A stretch of 6,486 nucleotides of DNA from an uncultured Candidatus Melainabacteria bacterium (GCA_934693215.1 CAKUVB010000103.1:1-6486), one strand, 5' to 3'. Shown: positions 1 through 6,216, counted from the first letter of the stretch. The notes: a model not told the origin generated them from the letters alone. Numbers and translations: made by a program.

Positions 1-2
1 AT

Positions 3-881
3 AATATAGTTACACCAGAGATAAAAACTTTATTTAAAAATAACGAGCAAATTGAATTTAAAGATATCGTTGATAATAATGGCAATGTTAAAAAAGGTTT
101 TGAAATTTTTGATTTAAATGGTGACGGTAATATTGATAACCAAGAAAAAGGTTATTTTTCTGCCTCTGGACATTATAACAATACAAATAAGTCTGTAGAA
201 AGTGTTAATTTATCTGATTTCTTGTCTAGTTTAACGGAATTAGATAATGTTGGTTATGATAAAAGTGTCGATAATAATATTAAAAATAAAACAATTACAA
301 CTCAAGATAAAAAGGATTTATATAAAATTCTTGAAAGTGGCATATATATGTTAGAAAATATGAAGGATTTTCCAACAGAATTGCAGCAGGATTATGCGAA
401 AGCTTTAAAAGATCAATGCTTATATGAGAATAAAAGAAAATATTCAGTCGGAATTCATGAAGGTAATATAATAACTATTGATACGGCTGCAATTTCAAAA
501 CCTGAAATTGCATCAATTTTAACTCATGAATTAACACATGCTCTTTTAGATGATAAAATGCCTGCCCTTCAACAAGAAGTTGTTACCTTCTTTATGGAAT
601 ATAAATTATATTCAGAAGCTAAAAAGAATGACCCTGATTATTTTAAAAAGGTTAATAGTTCAACAAATTCAGGTATAAAAACAATAGTTGTTGATAAAGA
701 TTATATGAATTTTATTGATAATATGAAAAAAGAACACCCTGAAATGAAAGAAAAAGATATTGCAGTAGAAGCATTTTTAAAATACAAATTTGAAAGTTAT
801 AATGGAAGATACCAAGAAAAAGTTTCAGAAGATTATATGAGAAATTTAGATTATTCTGTTGCGGATAAATTCTTTAAATAA
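3..881 (+). CDS. EF-hand plus HExxH putative zinc metalloprotease, 5' end missing
   Basis: The reading frame is open from the left edge to TAA at 879-881 (292 visible residues), so the start codon lies outside the window. An in-frame TTG at 222 has no ribosome binding site and would cut off a clear domain, so I reject it as the start. Visible residues 37-48 (bases 111-146) read DLNGDGNIDNQE, a textbook EF-hand loop with calcium ligands at positions 1, 3, 5, 9 and 12 and Gly at 6. An Asn/Asp-rich stretch just before it may be a degenerate partner hand. Residues 175-179 (bases 525-539) read HELTH, the zincin HExxH signature. Glu192 (bases 576-578), 12 residues after the second His, is a plausible third zinc ligand in gluzincin style. 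The rest is Lys/Glu-rich and helical with no membrane segment. A calcium-binding metallopeptidase is an inference from motifs, and the family, substrate and location are unknown. A signal peptide could lie upstream of the window. It converges with the minus-strand dikinase gene 56 bases away. Confidence 0.8.
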   Translation, partial: NIVTPEIKTLFKNNEQIEFKDIVDNNGNVKKGFEIFDLNGDGNIDNQEKGYFSASGHYNNTNKSVESVNLSDFLSSLTELDNVGYDKSVDNNIKNKTITTQDKKDLYKILESGIYMLENMKDFPTELQQDYAKALKDQCLYENKRKYSVGIHEGNIITIDTAAISKPEIASILTHELTHALLDDKMPALQQEVVTFFMEYKLYSEAKKNDPDYFKKVNSSTNSGIKTIVVDKDYMNFIDNMKKEHPEMKEKDIAVEAFLKYKFESYNGRYQEKVSEDYMRNLDYSVADKFFK

Positions 882-937
882 TTAATATTCGTTAATTTGG
901 TTATGTAGTTGTAATAATTAAATTTTAATATTTGCCA

Positions 938-2605
938 TTATGTTTGTACAATATTTCTAGTTTGCCATACATAAAGGTCATTATCTTTTATTCCGCCTTC
1001 TATGTCTTGTGGTGCACCAAATTCTTTTTCAATGACCAGTGCATTTTTTACAAGTTTATTTAATTGTTCGAATAATTTTTTATTTTTAGATAAATCGTTT
1101 TTTATTGGCTCAGAATCAATAATGTTCATGTTCTCGTCAAATGTAACTGCTGAATTATCCATTTGTATAGAGTCATAAGTTAGTTTGTCTTTTTTTCTGT
1201 CATAAGTGAAAACGTGTGGTTGAATTGCATTTTCATATTCCCAAGCATTATTAGAGAACAAATCTATTTTTAGGTTGTTGTTACCATCATTTGTGTAAAT
1301 TGTAAATTTATAATCTTCATCGATATTGTCTTGTAGTAAAATTCCTGGTTTTATTTTATCTTCTGGTATATTATGTCGTTTACGTGATATTTTGGCATCA
1401 GTACTGTTTTTTGATTCTGCAACTAATAATATAGAATAAAATAAATTTTCTTTGTCAAAATCATAATCTTTGCCATACATAAGAACACAATCAGAACGAT
1501 AAATCCCAGCCGCTGAATAATTTGGTAAGTCTTCGCCGTTAAATGAAGATCTAATCATAAATTTATCGGTTTTTATATTGTTATTTTGTAAAGTTTTAAG
1601 AATGGTATCCATATCTTTTTGTAAAGAAGGGTTTTCGGTATAAGGAGTTTTTTCGTCTTTATCAAGAAGTTTTTCGATATAGCCTGAAGGAAGTGCAATC
1701 GATTTTGGAATAATTACGTCTATTTTTCTTTCGTTTGCTAATTTTTCTAAACGTCCAAGATTTACAGCTTTTGCACCGATTAGATTTGGTGTATATTCGT
1801 TAGATGAAAGTATTTTGTCGGAAAATTTTAATTCTGGAACATTAATCGTTTGGTAGGTTTTATGGTTGCTTAGTTTTGACGTTTTGTTAAACTTAATGAA
1901 GTTATCCTTCATTTCAAGTTCAATATTTTGACCTTCAAGTTTTTTGAAGTTTTTTATAATGTCTGAATCAAAAAGAGTACCGCAAACATCTGTTCTTGTT
2001 CGTAGCTGAGTTGCTAAATGTGAGAAACTTCCAGTATCGTCAGAGGTGTAAATTATGCCAACTAGATTAGGATTAGAAATGTCGTTTGTGAATTCTTTTG
2101 TTAGTAAAATTGTTGGTTGTTTAAGGTTGTTTATAAAATCAGAATCTTGAAATCCTATTTTATCTTTATATACAAGTTTTCCATTTGTTTTTCCTGATTT
2201 TATTGCATGTATTACAGGTTGGTTGTATTTTTGTCTTAAAAAGAATGATGCTTTTTGTTCTAAGGTGTCACTATTTATTTCGTAATCTTTTCCGCTTTTT
2301 TTATCTGTATTGCCAGTATCTTCGTAAAATATATGATATTTTATGTTTGATTGTTTTATTGGAATAGTTTTTGAATATTTTTTGTTTTCTTCTGTCATTT
2401 CTTGTTTTGAATTGTTGTCTGATGTAATCAAGTATGGAGAAGAACCAAGATAAGGCTTGTTGTCCGTTTGGATTGTTATCTTGTTAGTTTTTGGTTTGAT
2501 GATGTATGTATGAGCTTTGAATTTTATATCCCAATTGTGTTTATTAAAAATATCCATGTAAATAGTGTAAAAAATAGTGAATAATAAATTTTGCTGTTTG
2601 TACAT
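938..2605 (-). CDS. Compact GWD/PWD-like dikinase (phosphohistidine domain followed by PPDK-type ATP-binding domain)
   Basis: This 555-residue protein has two recognisable parts. Residues about 132-240 look like the phosphohistidine swivel domain of PEP-utilising enzymes: GKTNGKLVY, then GIIYTSDDTGSFSHLA, with His196 (codon 2020-2018) as the expected phosphorylated residue, then VCGTLFD. Residues about 275-555 look like the PPDK N-terminal ATP-binding domain: GAKAVNLG (277-284), IPKSIALPSG (299-308), IRSSFNGEDL (351-360), APQDIEGG (531-538) and WQTR (547-550). In PEP synthase, PPDK and rifampin phosphotransferase the ATP domain comes first; here it comes last, as in plant alpha-glucan and phosphoglucan water dikinases. 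The RSxxNGEDL, SPQDIEG and QTRP-like motifs also resemble those enzymes, as I recall them. There is no PEP/pyruvate barrel. A likely reaction is transfer of the ATP beta-phosphate through His to a glucan or another acceptor; the acceptor is inferred. Residues 1-130 are unassigned. ATG at 2605 is chosen although its Shine-Dalgarno is weak; an in-frame stop lies just upstream and Met17 (2557) is an alternative. Confidence 0.82.
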   Translation of the reverse strand: MYKQQNLLFTIFYTIYMDIFNKHNWDIKFKAHTYIIKPKTNKITIQTDNKPYLGSSPYLITSDNNSKQEMTEENKKYSKTIPIKQSNIKYHIFYEDTGNTDKKSGKDYEINSDTLEQKASFFLRQKYNQPVIHAIKSGKTNGKLVYKDKIGFQDSDFINNLKQPTILLTKEFTNDISNPNLVGIIYTSDDTGSFSHLATQLRTRTDVCGTLFDSDIIKNFKKLEGQNIELEMKDNFIKFNKTSKLSNHKTYQTINVPELKFSDKILSSNEYTPNLIGAKAVNLGRLEKLANERKIDVIIPKSIALPSGYIEKLLDKDEKTPYTENPSLQKDMDTILKTLQNNNIKTDKFMIRSSFNGEDLPNYSAAGIYRSDCVLMYGKDYDFDKENLFYSILLVAESKNSTDAKISRKRHNIPEDKIKPGILLQDNIDEDYKFTIYTNDGNNNLKIDLFSNNAWEYENAIQPHVFTYDRKKDKLTYDSIQMDNSAVTFDENMNIIDSEPIKNDLSKNKKLFEQLNKLVKNALVIEKEFGAPQDIEGGIKDNDLYVWQTRNIVQT

Positions 2606-2610
2606 AATTT

Positions 2611-2639
2611 TTGTAATATTTCTTCAATTTTGCTAAAGT
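2611..2639 (+). promoter_or_regulatory. Possible sigma70-type promoter for the glucosaminidase gene
   Basis: TTGTAA (2611-2616) and TAAAGT (2634-2639) are separated by 17 bases, and each matches 4 of 6 consensus positions. It lies in the 78-base gap between the divergent dikinase and glucosaminidase genes and would give a leader of about 38 bases. The same TTGTAA-N17 arrangement occurs in the stronger promoter at 3730-3758. The region is very AT-rich, so chance matches are likely. I see no convincing minus-strand promoter here for the dikinase. Confidence 0.28.
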
Positions 2640-2683
2640 TTTTAAAATTTTATCCGTAAAAAAATATATCAAGGAGGCAAACA

Positions 2684-3481
2684 ATGGGATTTAGAATAAA
2701 TCCGAGAGGTGTGGATAAAAATAAACGCAACACAGAATCAAAACAAGCTCAAAATAAAACTAATGCAGGTTCAGTAGACGATAAGATAAAACAATATTTT
2801 AATTCTCAAGATGATATTGTAAGTGCTGATGACTTTAGTGATATCCAAAAATCATATAAGTCTTTTAATTCTGTGTTTGGACAATATGAAGGGCAGAAGT
2901 GGTCTGATGAAATAGAATCTCAATTCAAACTTTCATTTCAAAAAGATATGGGTGATATTATAAATAATAAACAAACGCAACAGAATGATGCAACATACGT
3001 TGCACAGCAACCTGTTGTATTGCCAATAAAACTAGCAAAAGTAAATGTAAAAACGAATTTAACACAACCTTCTAATGTTACAGAAGAAGAATTAAATTTA
3101 ATCTTAGATAATACCCCATTAAAAGGTACTGGAAAAGACTTTTTAGAAGCAGAAAAGAAATATGGTGTAAATGCTATGTTTATGGTTTCTGTTGCTGGGG
3201 TAGAATCAGATTATGGAAATGCTCCTGCAAAGCATACTAAATACAATTTTTCCGGTCGTAAGAAACTAAAAGGTGGTTTTATGGAGTTTAAAAACTTCCC
3301 TGATAGTATTGATTCATTTGGTGCATATATTCAAAGAAGATATACTCGTACTGGTAAAACTACTGTTCAAAAGATTCAACAAGGTGGATATAACCCAAAT
3401 GCTGCTTGGGGAACAAGAATTGTTAATGAATGGAACAGAAATGTTTCAAAAATTAAAAAATATAGACAATTTCAAAACTAA
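2684..3481 (+). CDS. Glucosaminidase-domain (GH73-like) peptidoglycan hydrolase, no visible signal peptide
   Basis: This 265-residue protein has a C-terminal domain (about 141-262) of the mannosyl-glycoprotein endo-beta-N-acetylglucosaminidase/FlgJ-LytG type, which cuts the glycan strands of peptidoglycan. The domain reads in the family order: TPLKGTGKDFLEAEKKYGVN, then MVSVAGVESDYGNAP with Glu174 as the probable catalytic acid (the usual motif is ESxxGxS), then KYNFSG in the place of the family's NxFGI segment, FPDSIDSFGAYIQRRY, and a closing tryptophan motif around NAAWGTRIV. Residues 1-140 are polar, Lys/Asn/Gln-rich and probably disordered or helical, with no hydrophobic signal peptide, membrane anchor, LysM or SH3 repeat. 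The start is firm: AAGGAGG at 2671-2677 is 6 bases before ATG. It is transcribed divergently from the dikinase. Without a signal peptide it must leave the cell by another route or act in lysis, flagellar/secretion assembly or a phage-derived role; none of these partners is in the window. Confidence 0.83.
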   Translation: MGFRINPRGVDKNKRNTESKQAQNKTNAGSVDDKIKQYFNSQDDIVSADDFSDIQKSYKSFNSVFGQYEGQKWSDEIESQFKLSFQKDMGDIINNKQTQQNDATYVAQQPVVLPIKLAKVNVKTNLTQPSNVTEEELNLILDNTPLKGTGKDFLEAEKKYGVNAMFMVSVAGVESDYGNAPAKHTKYNFSGRKKLKGGFMEFKNFPDSIDSFGAYIQRRYTRTGKTTVQKIQQGGYNPNAAWGTRIVNEWNRNVSKIKKYRQFQN

Positions 3482-3500
3482 ATATACCCCGACTTTCTTA

Positions 3501-3530
3501 TATACAACCTTTGTTCTTTGATGATATTAT
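3501..3530 (+). promoter_or_regulatory. Possible promoter for the 41-residue membrane peptide
   Basis: TATACA (3501-3506) and TATTAT (3525-3530) are 18 bases apart, matching 4 and 5 of 6 consensus positions. A start near 3537 would leave a leader of about 26 bases before ATG at 3563. Read-through from the glucosaminidase gene is equally possible, because I see no terminator between 3482 and 3500. Confidence 0.3.
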
Positions 3531-3562
3531 GACTCTTACAAAGTCTAAAGAGGAGATATATA

Positions 3563-3688
3563 ATGGAAAAAGAACAAAATAATTTGCCGGAACATCATCA
3601 TTCTCATGTTGAGGTTATTTCTTCTATAGTATTTGTAGTGTTGGTTGTAATTGGTGTGTATTTTTTGTCAACGTATTTGAATTCTTAA
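3563..3688 (+). CDS. 41-residue His-rich single-pass membrane peptide
   Basis: A small open frame runs from ATG 3563 to TAA 3686-3688. AGGAG at 3551-3555 sits 7 bases before the ATG, as good a ribosome binding site as those of the neighbouring genes. The predicted protein starts with a polar, acidic segment (MEKEQNNLPE), then HHHSH at residues 11-15. Residues about 18-39 form one continuous hydrophobic stretch rich in Val, Ile, Phe and Leu, ending with NS. This is the layout of a small single-pass membrane protein whose His cluster could bind a metal, although that role is inference. I do not recognise the family. It lies 81 bases after the glucosaminidase and 152 bases before hydC, with its own possible promoter and a separate strong promoter downstream, so it is probably not part of the hydrogenase operon. 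Ribosome binding site and composition together make a real gene more likely than chance. Confidence 0.68.
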   Translation: MEKEQNNLPEHHHSHVEVISSIVFVVLVVIGVYFLSTYLNS

Positions 3689-3729
3689 TAAGTTAAGTCA
3701 GTTTGTGTAATGTAAAACTTAATTAATTC

Positions 3730-3758
3730 TTGTAATTCATCAAAAAAAATTGTATAAT
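3730..3758 (+). promoter_or_regulatory. Strong sigma70-type promoter of the hydrogenase operon
   Basis: TTGTAA (3730-3735, 4 of 6) and a perfect TATAAT (3753-3758) are separated by exactly 17 bases, including an A-tract at 3742-3749. Transcription should start near 3765, giving a leader of about 76 bases before hydC. This is the best promoter match in the window, placed just upstream of the operator-like sequences. Confidence 0.65.
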
Positions 3759-3760
3759 AA

Positions 3761-3774
3761 GTGTAAATTTTCAC
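3761..3774 (+). promoter_or_regulatory. GTG-N8-CAC near-palindrome over the predicted transcription start (Rex- or CRP/FNR-like operator candidate)
   Basis: GTGTAAATTTTCAC is a 14-base palindrome with one mismatched pair (6 of 7 pairs match). It begins 2 bases after the -10 box and covers the predicted start site, a position where a bound protein would block RNA polymerase. It differs by one base from the core GTGAA-N4-TTCAC of sites bound by Rex, the NADH/NAD+ sensor that represses fermentative and hydrogenase genes in many Gram-positive bacteria. It also resembles the GTG-N8-CAC core of CRP-family sites. No regulator gene is in the window, so the binding protein is inferred. Confidence 0.4.
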
Positions 3775-3796
3775 GATATTTGGTGTTTTCGTGAAA
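3769..3796 (+). promoter_or_regulatory. Perfect 8-bp inverted repeat in the hydC leader
   Basis: TTTCACGA (3769-3776) and TCGTGAAA (3789-3796) are exact reverse complements around a 12-base spacer. Their centres are 20 bases apart, about two turns of DNA. The first arm overlaps the palindrome at 3761-3774, so three GTGA/TCAC-type half-sites lie in a row at about -4 to +32. It could be a second operator for the same protein or a 5'-leader hairpin in the mRNA. There is no following T-run, so it is not an intrinsic terminator. Confidence 0.45.
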
Positions 3797-3827
3797 TCTG
3801 TAACGATTAAAGTATTATATTAAGTGC

Positions 3828-3834
3828 AAAGGAG
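3828..3834 (+). promoter_or_regulatory. Ribosome binding site that fixes the hydC start
   Basis: AAAGGAG lies 6 bases before ATG at 3841 but only 3 bases before the in-frame TTG at 3838. This favours the ATG, one codon further in than the longest possible frame. Confidence 0.8.
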
Positions 3835-3840
3835 CCGTTG

Positions 3841-4338
3841 ATGACGACCGAAAATCAATCTAAGATTAGTTTTGAGAAGATTGATGAGATTATGGCATCT
3901 TATGAATATAAGAAGTCTAATTTGATTGCAATCTTACAACAAGTACAGGAATTATTTACTTATTTACCTGAAGATGCGATGACATTTATTGGAACAAAAA
4001 TAGAAGGACTTTCTCCAGCTACAGTATATGGAGTTGCAACTTTCTATGCTCAGTTTTCGTTAGAGCCAAAAGGTAAATATAAGATAAAAGTTTGTGATGG
4101 TACTGCTTGCCACGTTAGAGGTTCAATGAGTGTGTTGAATGCAGTTAAAACAAAACTTCGTCTTGGCGAAAAAAGTATGACAACGGAAGATGGTATGTTC
4201 TCGTTAGAAATCGTAAGTTGTCTTGGTGCTTGTGGTCTAGCTCCTGTTGTTGTTATTAATGACAAAGTTTATCCACAAATGACATCAGATGCAATAGGTA
4301 TAATTATTGATACAATCATCAAGGAGGAAGCTGCATAA
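3841..4338 (+). CDS. hydC: NuoE/HydC-like thioredoxin-fold [2Fe-2S] subunit of NADH-linked hydrogenase
   Basis: This 165-residue protein matches the 24-kDa NADH dehydrogenase/NuoE family in length and layout. Residues about 10-75 are the helical N-terminal part, including LPEDAMTFIG and LSPATVYGVATFYAQFS. Residues about 80-160 form the thioredoxin-like fold. The [2Fe-2S] ligands are Cys85 and Cys90 (CDGTAC) and Cys127 and Cys131 (CLGAC), the family's CxxxxC and CxxxC pairs. It has no signal peptide or membrane segment and should be cytoplasmic. In trimeric bifurcating hydrogenases this subunit (HydC, also called HndA) docks on the NADH/FMN subunit. The next gene is exactly such a partner and begins on the last base of this stop codon, implying translational coupling. 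A complex I role is less likely because the partner has HydB-specific extra domains. The NuoE family assignment is near certain; the hydrogenase role rests on context. Confidence 0.93.
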   Translation: MTTENQSKISFEKIDEIMASYEYKKSNLIAILQQVQELFTYLPEDAMTFIGTKIEGLSPATVYGVATFYAQFSLEPKGKYKIKVCDGTACHVRGSMSVLNAVKTKLRLGEKSMTTEDGMFSLEIVSCLGACGLAPVVVINDKVYPQMTSDAIGIIIDTIIKEEAA

Positions 4339-6197
4339 TGACAACAGATTTGAAAATAGATATTTATCAAGAACAAGAAAGGGTAAAAAAAGAAATTGTA
4401 GCTCAAGGCTTGAGAGTTCTTGTTTGTACAGGTACAGGTTGTATTGCAAATGGCTCACTTAAAGTTATTGAAAAATTTAAGGAGTTGGGAGTAAATGTAT
4501 CTGCGTTAACTGATTACGATAAAATGACAGTAGTTCCGACAGGTTGTCATGGTTTTTGTGAACAAGGTGTATTAGTTATAATACCTGAAAAACATACAGC
4601 TTATGTAAAAGTAAAAGAAGAAGATGTGGAAGAAATTTATAATTCGCATATCGTTGGTGGAAAACCTGTTGAAAGACTTTTGTATGTTGACCCGTTAACA
4701 AATGAACATGTGCATAAAAGTGAGGATATAAATTTTTATGCGAAACAGGTAAGAACTGCTCTTGAGAATTGTGGTCATATTAATGCTGAGTGTTTAGACG
4801 AGGCAATTTCTGTTCATGCGTACGAAGCTTTATTCAATATTTTGAAAGAGAATAATCCTGATAAAGTTATTGAAGAAATAGAAAAATCAGGACTTAGAGG
4901 TCGTGGTGGTGGAGGTTTCTCTACCGGAATGAAATGGAAGTTTACGGCTGCAAACAAGGGTGGAAAATCATACGTTGTATGTAATGGTGATGAAGGTGAC
5001 CCTGGTGCATTTATGGATAGAAGTGTTATGGAAGGTGACCCTCATAAACTTCTTGAAGGTATAGCTATTGCAGGATTTGCAGTTGGTGCTGATGAAGCAT
5101 ATATTTATGTAAGGGCAGAATATCCTCTTGCAATTAAACGATTAAAAATAGCTATTGAACAAGCTGAAAAGGCTGGTTATTTAGGCAAAAATATAATGGG
5201 TTCTGATTTTAATTTTGATATCCATATCAAAGAAGGTGCAGGTGCTTTTGTTTGTGGTGAAGAAACTGCATTGATAGCTTCAATCGAAGGTGAACGTGGT
5301 ATGCCAAGACCAAAACCACCGTTCCCTGCTAATAAAGGTTTGTTTGGTCGTCCAACATTGATTAATAATGTTGAGACATTGGCAAATGTTCCTGTAATTA
5401 TGCGAAAAGGTGCTGATTGGTTTGCTCAAATGGGTACAGAAAAATCAAAAGGTACAAAGACTTTTGCATTGACGGGTGAAGTTAATAACACAGGGCTTAT
5501 CGAAGTCCCAATGGGAACAACATTAAGACAGATTATCTTTGATATCGGTGGTGGTATAAGAGGTGGCAAAAAATTCAAAGCTGCTCAAATTGGTGGACCT
5601 TCAGGTGGTTGTTTGACCGAAGAACATTTAGATTTACCGATGGATTATGATAGCTTGAGAAGTGTTGGAGCAATGGTAGGTTCAGGTGGTTTGGTTGTAA
5701 TGGCTGAAGATACTTGTATTGTAGAAGTTGCTCGATTTTTCATGAATTTTACTCAACATGAAAGCTGTGGTAAATGTGTACCTTGTAGAGAGGGTACAAA
5801 AAACATGTTGAAAATACTTGAACGCATTGTTAAAGGTAATGGTACTATGGAAGATTTAGATACTTTAGAGGAATTGGCTCATGCCGTTAATGATGGTTCG
5901 TTATGTGGATTGGGTAAAACTGCACCAAACCCTGTACTTTCGACTTTAAAATATTTTAGAGATGAATATATTTCTCATATTAAGGATAAGAAATGTCCTG
6001 CTGGAGTATGTACTGCACTTAAGACTTATACAATCAACCCTGATTTATGTAGAGGTTGTTCTAAATGTGCGAGAAATTGTCCTGCAGAGGCTATACATGG
6101 TGAACTAAAATCGCCATACAAAATAGACCAATCAAAATGTATAAAATGTGGAGCTTGTGTTTCAGGCTGTCCATTCAAGGCTATAGAACAATCTTAG
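4338..6197 (+). CDS. hydB: NuoF/HydB-like NADH- and FMN-binding subunit of electron-bifurcating hydrogenase
   Basis: This 619-residue protein has the complete HydB domain series. An N-terminal thioredoxin-like [2Fe-2S] domain has Cys30/Cys35 (CTGTGC) and Cys70/Cys74 (CHGFC). The NuoF core has the glycine-rich NADH loop GLRGRGGGGFSTGMKW (185-200), the FMN-site segment CNGDEGDPGAFMDR (215-228) and GAGAFVCGEETALIASIEG (300-318). An SLBB-like region (about 388-425) follows, then the NuoF [4Fe-4S] site with Cys477, Cys480, Cys483 and Cys523. The C-terminal ferredoxin domain holds two [4Fe-4S] sites: Cys571/574/577/611 and Cys601/604/607/581. Plain complex I NuoF lacks both end domains; HydB/HndC subunits of [FeFe] hydrogenases and related NAD-dependent formate dehydrogenases have them. 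His547, Cys553 and Cys558 (CPAGVC) lie in the linker before the ferredoxin domain and may form an extra metal site. The role is to exchange electrons between NAD(H), FMN and the Fe-S relay. ATG 4338 overlaps the hydC stop by one base; AAGGAGG at 4321-4327 is 10 bases upstream. Confidence 0.94.
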   Translation: MTTDLKIDIYQEQERVKKEIVAQGLRVLVCTGTGCIANGSLKVIEKFKELGVNVSALTDYDKMTVVPTGCHGFCEQGVLVIIPEKHTAYVKVKEEDVEEIYNSHIVGGKPVERLLYVDPLTNEHVHKSEDINFYAKQVRTALENCGHINAECLDEAISVHAYEALFNILKENNPDKVIEEIEKSGLRGRGGGGFSTGMKWKFTAANKGGKSYVVCNGDEGDPGAFMDRSVMEGDPHKLLEGIAIAGFAVGADEAYIYVRAEYPLAIKRLKIAIEQAEKAGYLGKNIMGSDFNFDIHIKEGAGAFVCGEETALIASIEGERGMPRPKPPFPANKGLFGRPTLINNVETLANVPVIMRKGADWFAQMGTEKSKGTKTFALTGEVNNTGLIEVPMGTTLRQIIFDIGGGIRGGKKFKAAQIGGPSGGCLTEEHLDLPMDYDSLRSVGAMVGSGGLVVMAEDTCIVEVARFFMNFTQHESCGKCVPCREGTKNMLKILERIVKGNGTMEDLDTLEELAHAVNDGSLCGLGKTAPNPVLSTLKYFRDEYISHIKDKKCPAGVCTALKTYTINPDLCRGCSKCARNCPAEAIHGELKSPYKIDQSKCIKCGACVSGCPFKAIEQS

Positions 6198-6216
6198 AGT
6201 ATGAGGAATAAATATA

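Noticed and set aside
222..881. TTG at 222 as the start of the first gene
   Set aside because: The frame stays open to base 3, contains a perfect EF-hand upstream of 222, and has no ribosome binding site before the TTG.
880..897. AATTAA-N6-TTAATT hairpin between the convergent genes as a terminator
   Set aside because: The stem is only six A/T pairs with no T-run after it, too weak for an intrinsic terminator.
2185..2367. 60-codon plus-strand open frame
   Set aside because: It lies wholly inside the dikinase gene on the opposite strand, has no ribosome binding site, and is a Leu/Phe-rich shadow of AT-rich coding sequence.
2643..2652. TAAAATTTTA palindrome in the divergent gap as an operator
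   Set aside because: It consists only of A and T in a very AT-rich stretch, so such palindromes are expected by chance.
3273..3521. 82-codon plus-strand open frame
   Set aside because: It overlaps the conserved glucosaminidase domain in another frame and shows no ribosome binding site or recognisable protein.
3691..3724. AGTTAAGT/ACTTAATT stem after the small membrane gene as a terminator
   Set aside because: The stem is AT-rich with a G-T pair and an 18-base loop, and no T-run follows. Chance is a fair explanation here.
3838..3840. TTG at 3838 as the hydC start
   Set aside because: It is only 3 bases from the AAAGGAG; the ATG at 3841 has better spacing and a better codon.
4050..4265. 71-codon minus-strand open frame
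   Set aside because: It is antisense to the conserved cysteine region of hydC and has no independent support.
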